Assembly (NCBI GenBank): GCA_024398635.1
Contig: JAKSIV010000006.1
Coordinates: 1 to 64,000 of the forward strand
Source: Bacteroidaceae bacterium
Lineage (GTDB): Bacteria; Bacteroidota; Bacteroidia; Bacteroidales; Bacteroidaceae
Length of the DNA: 64,000 nt
Direction: 5' to 3'
Made by a program: the position numbers and the translations under genes. Below, one piece after another: positions 22,602 through 31,267 of this stretch. The first letter of the stretch is position 1. The number at the start of each line of letters is the position of its first letter. Under the pieces are notes generated by a model. The model was not told the DNA's origin, ran no database searches, and saw nothing but the letters and a program-made list of their open reading frames with translations.

Positions 22602-25252
22602 AGATGAAGTTTAGGATAAGACATATAATTGCACTGTCGTTGCTGATGCTTACCGGACAGCCCGTGGCTGCCCAGAATGAGGATGCGGCAGGGCAGGAAA
22701 ACCCCGTAATTCTCTATTCAGGTACTCCCAAAAGATACGAGATTGCGGATATCGTGGTTACCGGCATTGATGAAAACAACCATAAGACGTTGTTGAAACT
22801 GTCAGGTCTGTCGGTGGGTCAGCGTGTAGCCGTTCCGGGTCCCGATATAACACAGGCCATGAAGAGGCTGTGGGGAACAGGATTGTTTGCCAATGTAAAG
22901 ATCAGGGCTCTCAAGATATCGGGTGACCAGATCTGGCTTGAGATGTTCATTGAACAGAATCCCAAGATAAAGGAGGTGGTATTCCATGGTGTGCGCAAAG
23001 GTGAGCAGTCTGAACTCGAAGACAAGATAGGAATGTTTCCCGGAAGCCAGATTACGCAGAATGGTCTCAACCGCTCCGAGAAGCTGATTCGCAAATATTT
23101 CGATGAAAAGGGATTCAAGGATGCCGAAGTGCGTGTTCAGCAACGGTCTGATCCGGACGAGGATGGTCTTGCATATGTTGATGTGTACATTGACAAAAAG
23201 GACAAGATAAAGGTTCGCACCATACATCTTGAAGGAAATGATGCTCTTACGGACAAGAACATCAAGAGGATCATGAAAAAGACCAATGAGAAGGGTAAAC
23301 TCCGTGAATTCTTCCGCACCAAGAAATTCGTAAATGAAGAGTATGAGGGCGATAAGGACAAGATACTTGCCAAGTACGGTGAATTGGGTTACCGTGACGC
23401 AGTCATTGTCTATGACAGTGTCGCATCCAACCGCGAGGACAATACGGTAGATGTATGGCTCAGGTTTGAAGAAGGTGGCAAATACTACATACGCAATATC
23501 AATTGGGTGGGCAACACCGTCTATAACAGCGAGCAGCTGTCGGCCATGCTCAACATGAAGAAAGGCGATGTCTACAACCAGAAAAAGCTGGATGAGCGAA
23601 CCAAGGATGATGATGATGCCATTGGAAAGATGTATTACAACAACGGTTATGTAATGTTCCAGCTCAATCCTGTCGAGGCTAATGTTGTGGGTGATTCAAT
23701 TGACCTGGAGATGCGTATTGCCGAGGGTCCGCAGGCATCTATAAACAGGGTTATTATTCACGGTAATGACCGTGTTTATGAAAACGTCGTAAGACGAGAG
23801 CTTTATACGCGCCCGGGTGACATTTTCTCTTATGATGCATTGGAGCGTTCGTTCCGTTCGGTAGCCAATATGGGTCATTTTGAACAGACAGCCATCAATC
23901 CTGATATCCGCCCTGATCCTTCAAACGGAACGGTTGACATAGACTGGCAGCTGGAAAGCAAGGGAAATGACCAGGTTGAGCTTTCCATGGGTTGGGGACA
24001 GACGGGTCTGATAGGCCGTATGTCACTCAAGTTCACCAACTTCTCGATGTATAACCTGTTCCACAAGAGTGACAACTATCGTCATTTCCTGCCACAGGGA
24101 GACGGTCAGACACTTTCCATAAGCGGACAGACCAACGGTAAGTTCTATCATTCGTACAGCTTCTCGTTCCTGGAGCCGTGGCTTGGTGGCAAGCGTCCCA
24201 ATTCTCTTTCGCTCAGTCTATTCTATTCCAAGCAGACCGATATAAGCAGCAACTACTATAACTCGGCCTATTACCAGAACATGTACAACTATATGTACGG
24301 TTACGGTAACTATTACGGCAACTACGGTTATGGAGGGTATTACAACAATTACGAGTCATACTATGACCCAGACAAGTACATAACGATGTTGGGTGCCAGC
24401 GTAGGATGGGGTACACGTCTGCATTGGCCGGATGACTACTTTACCTTCTACACGGAGTTGTCATATACCCGTTACAAACTGAAACAGTGGTCATACTTCC
24501 TGATTAACAACGGAACCTGTAACAATATCAATATCGGATTCACCTTGGGCAGGAGCACCATTAACCATCCGTACTATCCCAGTACTGGTTCGGAGTTCGG
24601 AGTTTCGCTCTATCTGACTCCTCCTTATTCTCTGTGGGATGGAGTGGATTATAAGAATCTTGCTTCTGACAAGACATCGGCAACCTATCAGGATGAGTTG
24701 CGTCAGAAACACAAATGGATTGAGTATAACAAGTGGAAGTTCCGCAGCCGTACATATACTTCACTTACCAACGGTGTAAAGAGAAGACTTGTGCTGATGA
24801 CCCGTTTCGACCTGGGTCTGCTGGGCCATTACAATGAGTACAAGAGATCACCGTTTGAGACATTCCTTGTGGGAGGTGACGGTATGAGCGGCGGCTCATA
24901 TACATACGCCACTGAAATTGTAGGTCTGCGCGGTTATGACAACGGTTCACTTACTCCGTATTCTGACGGCTACGCCTATACGAGAATGGCGGCGGAGTTG
25001 CGTTATCCTTTGATAATAGAGAACTCCACTATCATTTATGCCCTTGCATTTATGGAGGGCGGTAACGCATGGGACAGGATAAGCAAGTTCAATCCGTTCG
25101 ACTTGAAGCGTTCGGCCGGAGCAGGTGTGCGTATATTCCTGCCTATGATAGGTCTGATGGGTATAGACTGGGCTTACGGATTCGATCCAATAAACGGATC
25201 CAGACAGTATGGACGCAGCCAGGTGCACTTCATCCTTGGTCAGGAATTTTAA
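22598..25252 (+). CDS. bamA: Outer-membrane protein assembly factor BamA
   Basis: An 884-residue Omp85 protein, the core of the machine that inserts beta-barrels into the outer membrane. A signal peptide (to about residue 25) is followed by POTRA domains (residues about 45-475, e.g. [18 protein letters not shown] and [10 protein letters not shown]) and a C-terminal barrel ending in [10 protein letters not shown] with the terminal aromatic. One extracellular loop around residues 555-590 is a Tyr/Gly/Asn-rich repeat ([20 protein letters not shown]), far from usual loop composition. The conserved VGG/VRGF-type motif appears as GLRGYDNGS. It is coupled to uppS by overlap and followed by three Skp-like genes. 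Confidence 0.93.
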   Translation: MKMKFRIRHIIALSLLMLTGQPVAAQNEDAAGQENPVILYSGTPKRYEIADIVVTGIDENNHKTLLKLSGLSVGQRVAVPGPDITQAMKRLWGTGLFANVKIRALKISGDQIWLEMFIEQNPKIKEVVFHGVRKGEQSELEDKIGMFPGSQITQNGLNRSEKLIRKYFDEKGFKDAEVRVQQRSDPDEDGLAYVDVYIDKKDKIKVRTIHLEGNDALTDKNIKRIMKKTNEKGKLREFFRTKKFVNEEYEGDKDKILAKYGELGYRDAVIVYDSVASNREDNTVDVWLRFEEGGKYYIRNINWVGNTVYNSEQLSAMLNMKKGDVYNQKKLDERTKDDDDAIGKMYYNNGYVMFQLNPVEANVVGDSIDLEMRIAEGPQASINRVIIHGNDRVYENVVRRELYTRPGDIFSYDALERSFRSVANMGHFEQTAINPDIRPDPSNGTVDIDWQLESKGNDQVELSMGWGQTGLIGRMSLKFTNFSMYNLFHKSDNYRHFLPQGDGQTLSISGQTNGKFYHSYSFSFLEPWLGGKRPNSLSLSLFYSKQTDISSNYYNSAYYQNMYNYMYGYGNYYGNYGYGGYYNNYESYYDPDKYITMLGASVGWGTRLHWPDDYFTFYTELSYTRYKLKQWSYFLINNGTCNNINIGFTLGRSTINHPYYPSTGSEFGVSLYLTPPYSLWDGVDYKNLASDKTSATYQDELRQKHKWIEYNKWKFRSRTYTSLTNGVKRRLVLMTRFDLGLLGHYNEYKRSPFETFLVGGDGMSGGSYTYATEIVGLRGYDNGSLTPYSDGYAYTRMAAELRYPLIIENSTIIYALAFMEGGNAWDRISKFNPFDLKRSAGAGVRIFLPMIGLMGIDWAYGFDPINGSRQYGRSQVHFILGQEF

Positions 25253-25308
25253 CCTGTCGTGACAAACGGGTATAATATAGGTAGAACAATAGTGTAAAAA
25301 CAAAGCTT

Positions 25309-25824
25309 ATGAAGAAGATATTATCGATCGCAGCAATGTTGCTGTTTGTTTGCATCAGTGCAGGTGCACAGAAGTTTGCATTGGTAGACATGGAGTATAT
25401 CCTGAACAGGATTCCTGCATACGAGCGTGCCAATGAGCAGCTCAATCAGTTCTCCAAACGCTGGCAGGCCGAGGTTGAGGCTCTGAACCTTGAGGCTCAG
25501 ACCTTATACAAGAACTACCAGAATGAGTCTCTGTTCCTTTCCGAAGAGCAGAAGGCAAAAAAAGAGGAGGAGATAGTGGCCAAGGAGAAGCAGGCCAGTG
25601 AGTTGAAACGTCAGTATTTCGGTCCGGACGGAGAACTCTACAAGAAACAGGAGAGTCTTATGTCACCCATTCAGGATGAGATCTATGAGGCAATCAAGCA
25701 GATAAGCGAGTCAGACGGTTATCAGGTGGTGATAGACCGTTCTTCGGCATCGAGCATGATTTATGCCTCACCCAAGATTGATATCAGCAATGAGGTACTC
25801 AAGAAGCTGGGATATTCAAACTAA
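25309..25824 (+). CDS. OmpH/Skp family periplasmic chaperone, first copy
   Basis: A 171-residue protein with a signal peptide (to about residue 20, GAQ) and a long charged coiled-coil (residues 35-125) between two beta-rich ends (KFALVDMEYILN and VVIDRSSASSMIYASP), the Skp pattern. Skp holds unfolded outer-membrane proteins in the periplasm and hands them to BamA. It lies 56 bases after bamA and is the first of three tandem paralogues. Confidence 0.9.
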   Translation: MKKILSIAAMLLFVCISAGAQKFALVDMEYILNRIPAYERANEQLNQFSKRWQAEVEALNLEAQTLYKNYQNESLFLSEEQKAKKEEEIVAKEKQASELKRQYFGPDGELYKKQESLMSPIQDEIYEAIKQISESDGYQVVIDRSSASSMIYASPKIDISNEVLKKLGYSN

Positions 25825-25829
25825 TTGCA

Positions 25830-25837
25830 TATCTTTG
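25830..25837 (+). promoter_or_regulatory. Possible internal -7 element before second Skp gene
   Basis: TATCTTTG matches TAnnTTTG exactly, 38 bases before the ATG of the second Skp gene. No -33 TTTG is evident. It could give extra expression of the second copy. Confidence 0.35.
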
Positions 25838-25875
25838 CTGACCCTGATTATTAAGAAACAAACAAAGACAACGAT

Positions 25876-26379
25876 ATGAAAAAGACTATTATCATCGCGC
25901 TTATGGCAATACTGCCCCTTGGCGCATTCGCACAGAAATTCGGACATATAAACTCAGCAGATATAATTCCTCTGATGAGTGAATACAAGGTTGCCCAGAC
26001 AGAACTTGACGAACTTCAGAAACAGTATAGGGAGGAGCTCAATTATATGGATACCGAGTATGGTAAGAAGCTTGACGATTATGAAAAGAACCGCGAGAGT
26101 CTTCCGGAGAGCATCCGTACCCGCAGGGAGCAGGAGCTTATGGAAAGCCAGCAGAAAATGCAGCAGTACTATCAGGACTGCCAGATCAATCTGGAGCAGA
26201 AGTCAAAGGAGCTTATGGACGGCATAAACACCAAGATACTGAAAGCTATCCAGTCTGTAGGTGAGGAGGGTCAGTACGTCTGCATCTTTGATATTGCAGC
26301 CGGCGTGGTTCCTTACATCAGCTCTACTCTGACCACTGATGTTACCGAGGCTGTAAAAGCCAAGATGGGAATTAAGTAA
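25876..26379 (+). CDS. OmpH/Skp family periplasmic chaperone, second copy
   Basis: A 167-residue Skp-like protein with signal peptide (MKKTIIIALMAILPLGAFA) and a coiled-coil with Gln- and Glu-rich heptads (residues 40-120), closing with CIFDIAAGVVPYIS. It is closest in layout to the first copy but with different sequence, so the duplication is old. It starts 51 bases after the first copy and is followed by a hairpin. Confidence 0.9.
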   Translation: MKKTIIIALMAILPLGAFAQKFGHINSADIIPLMSEYKVAQTELDELQKQYREELNYMDTEYGKKLDDYEKNRESLPESIRTRREQELMESQQKMQQYYQDCQINLEQKSKELMDGINTKILKAIQSVGEEGQYVCIFDIAAGVVPYISSTLTTDVTEAVKAKMGIK

Positions 26380-26395
26380 TACTCATACATAGTAA

Positions 26396-26436
26396 CAATA
26401 AGGGGGAACCGGCTTCAAGCCCGATTCCCCTTATTG
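26396..26436 (+). terminator. Strong hairpin between second and third Skp genes
   Basis: CAATAAGGGGGAA pairs with TTCCCCTTATTG (one G bulge), and the inner GGCTTCAAGCC continues the stem. There is no T-run after it, so it may act as an attenuator or as an RNA-stability element, rather than a full terminator. Confidence 0.65.
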
Positions 26437-26459
26437 GTTAGAAAGGATACTATACAAAT

Positions 26460-27041
26460 ATGTCAAGAAAATTTATTATCACGCTGATTCTTACGGCTGC
26501 CTTCCTGAATGTTACTGCGCAGGATGGTAAGTTCGGATTTATAGATTTCAACGTAACATTGAGGAAAATGCCGGAATATCTGGAGGCAGAATCCAATCTC
26601 CGGAATATCCAGTCAGAATACCATGAGGAAATAGAGCGTTCAAAACGGGAATTTGAAAGACAGTATATAGAGTTCATGCTGGAGCAGGACCACCTGTCGG
26701 CTTCAATAGTAGCCAAGCGGCAGAAAGAACTGCAGCTTCTGATGGATAACAATGCGCAGTTCAGGGATAATGTCCAGCTGGAACTTGAAGCAAGACGTGA
26801 CGAACTGCTTTCACCGCTCAAGAAGAAACTTCTGAAGGTTGTTTCGGATGTCTGTTCCCAGCAGAATCTGGATTACGTGATTGATACCGGCAAGGGAACA
26901 TATCTGTTCATAAATCCGGAAAAAGGGGTGGACATAACAGATGCAGTGTATGAGATACTCGGTATTGAGAAAAAGATTGAGACGGTTGTTGAGGGAGAAC
27001 AGCCGGTTCTGAACAGTACCCAAAACGATAATGCTAAATAA
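26460..27041 (+). CDS. OmpH/Skp family periplasmic chaperone, third copy
   Basis: A 193-residue Skp-like protein with a signal peptide (to about residue 20, NVTAQ), coiled-coil (residues 38-120, with EEIERSKREFERQY) and a C-terminal beta end (LDYVIDTGKGTYLF). It has a longer C-terminal tail than the other two copies (residues 165-193, VVEGEQPVLNSTQ). It overlaps the murI start by one base (TAATG), so the two are coupled. Confidence 0.88.
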   Translation: MSRKFIITLILTAAFLNVTAQDGKFGFIDFNVTLRKMPEYLEAESNLRNIQSEYHEEIERSKREFERQYIEFMLEQDHLSASIVAKRQKELQLLMDNNAQFRDNVQLELEARRDELLSPLKKKLLKVVSDVCSQQNLDYVIDTGKGTYLFINPEKGVDITDAVYEILGIEKKIETVVEGEQPVLNSTQNDNAK

Positions 27042-27883
27042 TGAGTAAGATCATTTTGTCCGAAAAGCCCGGTCCCATCGGCATTTTTGATTCGGGATAC
27101 GGCGGTTTGACGATTCTGAAGCATATTCAGGACATAATGCCTGAGTATGATTTCATGTATCTTGGTGACAATGCACGTACGCCGTACGGCACGCGCTCTT
27201 TCCAGGTGGTTTATGAGTTTACGCTCCAGTGTGTCACCAAGCTGTTCGAGATGGGTTGTCATCTCGTGATACTGGCTTGCAATACCGCATCGGCCAAAGC
27301 CTTAAGGACAATACAGCAGATCGATCTGCCTCGTTTGGATGCTACGCGCAGGGTACTTGGAATAATTCGTCCTACTGTCGAATCCATCGGTGAATTGACC
27401 CAAACCCGTCATGTGGGTCTGCTTGCCACACCCGGTACCGTCAAGTCTTTGTCATATCCGTTAGAGATCAATAAACTCTATCCTGACATCAAGGTTACCG
27501 GTGAGTCATGCCCCATTTGGGTATCGTTGGTTGAATCCGGAGAATCACAGTCGGACGGTGCGGACTTCTTTGTAAAACAGCATATTGACAATCTTCTGGC
27601 CAAGGACAGTGAGATTGATACCATAATTCTTGGATGCACACATTATCCTCTGCTTTTGGACAAGATCCGCAAGTATGTGCCGGAGGGTATAAAGATTGTA
27701 TCGCAGGGCGAGTATGTGGCTTCATCATTGAAACTCTACATGGAGAGACATCCCGAGATGGATGCGCGATGCACCAAGGGATCGTCGTGCCACTACTATA
27801 CGACAGAGTCTCTGGATACGTTCCTTCCGAACGCCTCCATTTTCCTGAATACGGCAGTGGATGCCGATTCAGTCACTCTCTGA
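27041..27883 (+). CDS. murI: Glutamate racemase
   Basis: A 280-residue enzyme that makes D-glutamate for peptidoglycan. The paired cysteines Cys80 (ACNTASA) and Cys199 (GCTHYPLL) and Asp17 (FDSGYGG) are in place. It begins one base inside the stop of the third Skp gene. Its 3' end overlaps by 15 bases the convergent permease gene on the other strand. Confidence 0.95.
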   Translation: MSKIILSEKPGPIGIFDSGYGGLTILKHIQDIMPEYDFMYLGDNARTPYGTRSFQVVYEFTLQCVTKLFEMGCHLVILACNTASAKALRTIQQIDLPRLDATRRVLGIIRPTVESIGELTQTRHVGLLATPGTVKSLSYPLEINKLYPDIKVTGESCPIWVSLVESGESQSDGADFFVKQHIDNLLAKDSEIDTIILGCTHYPLLLDKIRKYVPEGIKIVSQGEYVASSLKLYMERHPEMDARCTKGSSCHYYTTESLDTFLPNASIFLNTAVDADSVTL

Positions 27884-29107
27884 TTTCCTGATGAAACGGC
27901 GGGCTATAGGCCCGATAGGACGTACCGACAGGAAGCTGACCACAAGAACCGTGACCAGTACCAATATTATATCCTGGATCTTTATGCTTACGGGGTACGC
28001 ATCGACTATGAAATTGCCGCCGTTACCCAGTGAGATGAATCCGTATTTCTGTTGGAGCAGTACTGCTATTACTCCCAGTATAAGACCGGAAACCGCTCCT
28101 ATGAGTGAGATCAGGACTCCGTTGATGATAAAGATCCTTTCAACGGTTTTCTGTTCGGCACCCATGCTCTCAAGCAACCCTGCATCCTTCTGTTTCTCGA
28201 CCATAAGCATTATTAGTGAACCTATGATGTTGAAACATGCAATCAGCAGTATGAAAGTAAGGAACAGATAGGATATGAATTTTTCCATTTTGAAGACCTT
28301 GAACACATCCTGTTGCTGATGCAGGCGGTCCTGCACACGGAACCCAGGACCAAGCACAGACTCAAGTTCCCGTATGGCTTTCCTGAGCGACGTACCCTCT
28401 TTTGTCTTTATCTCCAGTGCCGATGCCTCATTCTCACGGTCGGTCAGCTGCTGTGCCAAATCAAGGGAGACCAGTACATAATTGTCGTCATATTTCTCCT
28501 GTTCAACGCAGAATACCACACCCGGCGAGTAGATGTTTGCCTGATTGAAGGAGGCTACGGGATTGTTCATGTTTATGCGTCCTTCTTTCTTGGGAACATA
28601 CAGCTTGAGAGAGTAGGCGGGTTTCATGCCGCAGTCCATCCTGCTTGTAAGCCCTATTCCCATGATGGCGTAGTGACAGACGTCATCCTCAAGCATGAAG
28701 ATACCGTTACCCTTGAGCACGTTCTCTATGTTAACCAGATCGTGGTAGCTGTCCTGGACACCCTTTATCATGGCTATCTCCTGCTTACTCTTATAATTGA
28801 TGAGAGCCTGCTCTTCAAGTGTATAGGTAAAAACATCGATGAAATCAAGGTTACAGGCCTTCTGTATACGCTCATCATCAGTGCTGAAGAACTTGGAGTC
28901 CGATGCTACCACCTTCAGTTCGGGATCAAAATCCCTGAACAGGGACTCCACCAGTTGGTGAAAGCCGTTGAACACGGACAGCGTACAGATAAGGGCAAAC
29001 GAAGCCAGCATGATTCCGGCAACCGATATTGCCGATATCACGTTGATCACGTTGTGACTCTTCTTTGCAAAGAGGTAACGGCGGGCTATGTAGAACGGAA
29101 AATTCAC
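27869..29107 (-). CDS. LolC/E-like ABC transporter permease (FtsX family)
   Basis: A 412-residue inner-membrane protein with one N-terminal transmembrane segment (SAISVAGIMLASFALICTLSVF), a periplasmic domain of about 220 residues, and three C-terminal segments (LFLTFILLIACFNIIGSLIM, GVLISLIGAVSGLILGVIAVLL, DIILVLVTVLVVSFL). This MacB/FtsX topology fits the lipoprotein-releasing LolCE family, which moves lipoproteins from the inner membrane. The ATPase partner is not in the window, so the exact substrate is inferred. Its start overlaps the rbfA stop by 4 bases. Confidence 0.88.
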   Translation of the reverse strand: MNFPFYIARRYLFAKKSHNVINVISAISVAGIMLASFALICTLSVFNGFHQLVESLFRDFDPELKVVASDSKFFSTDDERIQKACNLDFIDVFTYTLEEQALINYKSKQEIAMIKGVQDSYHDLVNIENVLKGNGIFMLEDDVCHYAIMGIGLTSRMDCGMKPAYSLKLYVPKKEGRINMNNPVASFNQANIYSPGVVFCVEQEKYDDNYVLVSLDLAQQLTDRENEASALEIKTKEGTSLRKAIRELESVLGPGFRVQDRLHQQQDVFKVFKMEKFISYLFLTFILLIACFNIIGSLIMLMVEKQKDAGLLESMGAEQKTVERIFIINGVLISLIGAVSGLILGVIAVLLQQKYGFISLGNGGNFIVDAYPVSIKIQDIILVLVTVLVVSFLSVRPIGPIARRFIRKSESD

Positions 29108-29439
29108 TTCTTGAGCAACTCGTCTATATGTGCCATGTAATCTATCGTCTTGTCAAGGAAAAAACGCAGTTCCGGAATGATTCGCAACTGATGTCTTACC
29201 CTCTGGCCGAAATCATATCTGATATCCTTAACGTTAGTGTTGATATTCTTTACCGTCTCCTCTCCTTTCTCCGACGGAAAAACGCTCAGGTACACACTGG
29301 CAATGCTAAGGTCGCTGCTCACCTTGACTTCGCTTACCGTTATCATAAGTCCTTTGGTGAGTTTTGTCTGATATAGGAACAATTCACTCAGCTCTTTCTG
29401 TATCAACCTCGAAATCTTCTGTTGTCTAGTGCTATCCAT
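29104..29439 (-). CDS. rbfA: Ribosome-binding factor A
   Basis: A 111-residue KH-like protein that helps mature the 30S subunit and 16S 5' end. It has the family start MDSTRQQKISRLIQKELSELF and the TVSEVKVSSDLSIASVYLSVFP beta-alpha core. Length is normal. The permease start codon overlaps its stop. Confidence 0.92.
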   Translation of the reverse strand: MDSTRQQKISRLIQKELSELFLYQTKLTKGLMITVSEVKVSSDLSIASVYLSVFPSEKGEETVKNINTNVKDIRYDFGQRVRHQLRIIPELRFFLDKTIDYMAHIDELLKK

Positions 29440-29458
29440 ATTTCACGAAGGTGCATGT

Positions 29459-29487
29459 TAATTTTCAATTTTCAATTCTCAATTTTC
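29459..29487. repeat. Short AT-rich tandem repeat with CAATTTT units
   Basis: The sequence reads AATTTTC three times and a variant AATTCTC, a heptamer repeated about four times, between the rbfA start region and the O-methyltransferase stop. It spans the stop codon of the O-methyltransferase. Such heptamer tracts are seen in gaps of Bacteroidota genomes; no function is claimed. Confidence 0.6.
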
Positions 29488-30143
29488 CGGATTATTGTCA
29501 GTCCGTCGCGAATGGGTATCATCGCTACCTCGACCCGTTCATCGGCGGCCACCATGTCATTGAATCTCCTGACCGCCGATGTCTGAGGGTCGTTGTCATA
29601 GTCGCTGTCTGCAACGTGTCCGTCCCACAGGGTGTTGTCGGCAATCATGTATCCTCCCGGTTTGAGATATTCTGTAAGGACGGTGTAATACTCCGGGTAC
29701 TCCCTTTTTTCTCCGTCCAGAAATATCATGTCAAACTTGAGACCAAGTTCCGGAACCATTTTCAGAGCGTCACCGATATGAAGGTGTATCCTATCCGCAA
29801 AAGACGACTTATCAAACCCTTTTAAGATGAAATCTTCCAATTCATCGTCAATTTCGAAAGTATGAATCACTCCTCCGTCAGGTAACCCTTCGGCCATGCA
29901 TAAGGTGGCATAGCCTGTAAAAGTACCCACCTCCAGCACGGTTTGCGGACGGATCATGGTTACCAGCATCTTGAGCAGACGGCCCTGGATATGTCCCGAA
30001 GCCATCCGCGGATTGAGAAGCCTGAGATTGGTTTCGCGGTAAAGATCCTTGAGTAATCCGCTTTCAGGTTCGATGTGGGCTGATATATATTCCTCCAGCC
30101 TGTCCTCACCCGTGTAACCGATTCCTTGTCCGGATGTAGCCAT
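29472..30143 (-). CDS. O-methyltransferase (COMT-like)
   Basis: A 223-residue family 3 O-methyltransferase. Its AdoMet site reads VLEVGTFTGYATLCMAE and is followed by HTFEID; the metal-binding acids lie in FDMIFLDGEKREYPEY and IADNTLWDG. Start at 30143 (MATSGQGIG) gives a normal length; the longer open frame to 30281 would begin inside the divergent Xer gene. The substrate is probably a catechol-like or nucleoside compound, but that is inference. Genes of this type are often near rbfA in Bacteroidales. Confidence 0.85.
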   Translation of the reverse strand: MATSGQGIGYTGEDRLEEYISAHIEPESGLLKDLYRETNLRLLNPRMASGHIQGRLLKMLVTMIRPQTVLEVGTFTGYATLCMAEGLPDGGVIHTFEIDDELEDFILKGFDKSSFADRIHLHIGDALKMVPELGLKFDMIFLDGEKREYPEYYTVLTEYLKPGGYMIADNTLWDGHVADSDYDNDPQTSAVRRFNDMVAADERVEVAMIPIRDGLTIIRKIEN

Positions 30144-30151
30144 TTTATGTT

Positions 30152-30159
30152 TATCTTTG
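30152..30159 (+). promoter_or_regulatory. -7 element of the Xer recombinase gene
   Basis: TATCTTTG matches TAnnTTTG, 28 bases before the ATG at 30188. It lies next to an opposing element at 30162-30169. Confidence 0.5.
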
Positions 30160-30161
30160 TG

Positions 30162-30169
30162 CAAAGTTA
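30162..30169 (-). promoter_or_regulatory. -7 element of the O-methyltransferase gene
   Basis: On the minus strand TAACTTTG matches TAnnTTTG, 18 bases before the ATG at 30143. It overlaps the expected start region of the divergent promoter. Confidence 0.5.
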
Positions 30170-30187
30170 ATCGGTTTTTCTGACAAT

Positions 30188-31114
30188 ATGAAAACTGAAG
30201 AGGACCATAAGGCGATGCAGCCACACCAAGCAATGCTGAAGCATTACCGTCAGTATCTTCTTTTGGAGAAATCACTGTCACCCAATACGCTCGAAGCTTA
30301 TTTGGACGATGCCGGAAAGCTGTTGGACTATTTGGACGACTGTGGTATCGGGATTGAGAAGGTGTCGCTTGATGACCTGCACGGCTTTGCCGCCGCCATG
30401 GGTGACCTCGGTATAGCGCCCAGATCGCAGGCGCGGATCATTTCAGGAATCAAGTCTCTCTTCAAGTTTCTCTGTCTTGACGGATACCGTGAGGATGACC
30501 CCAGCGAACTGCTCGAAGCTCCCAAGATAGGACGTCATCTGCCTGATGTGCTCTCCGTGAGTGAGATTGACAGCATAATAGGTCAGATAAATCTCTCCCT
30601 GCCTGAGGGCCAGCGCAACAGGGCGATGATAGAGACCATGTACAGTTGCGGACTCCGTGTGTCAGAGCTGTGCTCCCTTAAGATGGAGGACCTGTTTCTT
30701 GAGGAGGGTTTCATCCGTGTGACCGGAAAGGGCAGCAAGCAGCGTCTGGTACCTATATCCGGCAGGGCAGTAAAAGAGATTAATCTCTATCTTTTGGACC
30801 GATGCCATATTGAGATCAAACCGGGAGCCGAATCATATCTGTTTCTCAGTATCAGGCGCGGACGCCCTCTTTCAAGGATAATGGTGTTTGATATCGTAAA
30901 GAATCTTACTGCAATGGCCGGAATTACCAAGACGGTGAGTCCCCATACATTCCGCCATTCCTTTGCCACCCATCTGCTTGAAGGCGGAGCAAACCTGAGG
31001 GCTATCCAGTGTATGCTTGGACACGAGAAAATATCGACCACCGAGATTTATACACACATAGACAGGAGCCGTTTGAGGGAAGAAATTGTGTCGCATCACC
31101 CCCGAAATCTATGA
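30188..31114 (+). CDS. XerD-like tyrosine recombinase
   Basis: A 308-residue site-specific recombinase. The SAM-like N-terminal core-binding domain covers about residues 15-100; the catalytic domain has Arg157 (SCGLRVSEL), Lys184, His253 and Arg256 (HTFRHSFA), His279 (LGHE) and Tyr288 (IYTHID). All five are in place, so it should be active. It could be the chromosomal XerD that resolves dimers at dif with XerC. A second Xer (50225-51106) lies 19 kb away. No dif site was recognised. The two cannot be told apart as C or D by sequence alone here. Confidence 0.87.
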   Translation: MKTEEDHKAMQPHQAMLKHYRQYLLLEKSLSPNTLEAYLDDAGKLLDYLDDCGIGIEKVSLDDLHGFAAAMGDLGIAPRSQARIISGIKSLFKFLCLDGYREDDPSELLEAPKIGRHLPDVLSVSEIDSIIGQINLSLPEGQRNRAMIETMYSCGLRVSELCSLKMEDLFLEEGFIRVTGKGSKQRLVPISGRAVKEINLYLLDRCHIEIKPGAESYLFLSIRRGRPLSRIMVFDIVKNLTAMAGITKTVSPHTFRHSFATHLLEGGANLRAIQCMLGHEKISTTEIYTHIDRSRLREEIVSHHPRNL

Positions 31115-31183
31115 TTTTTTAGCCATTTGACACATTTTTTTACAAAAAATACCTCTTTATATTAAAAATATTGCGTGTAGGCC

Positions 31184-31213
31184 ATTGTATGTGGTATTCT
31201 TTTTGTAGTTTTG
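31184..31213 (+). promoter_or_regulatory. Promoter of the abundant TPR lipoprotein
   Basis: ATTG (31184-31187), an 18-base spacer and TAGTTTTG (31206-31213) form a good Bacteroidota promoter with one mismatch in the -33 box. The start codon is 55 bases downstream of the -7 element. Confidence 0.65.
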
Positions 31214-31267
31214 CGCACGTATGCATTAAGGTCAAAAATGTTTAACCAACAATTAATAACAAAAACT

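Noticed and set aside
28313..29140. 275-codon plus-strand frame opposite the LolC/E-like permease
   Set aside because: The minus-strand protein has clear membrane segments and family features; the plus-strand frame has none.
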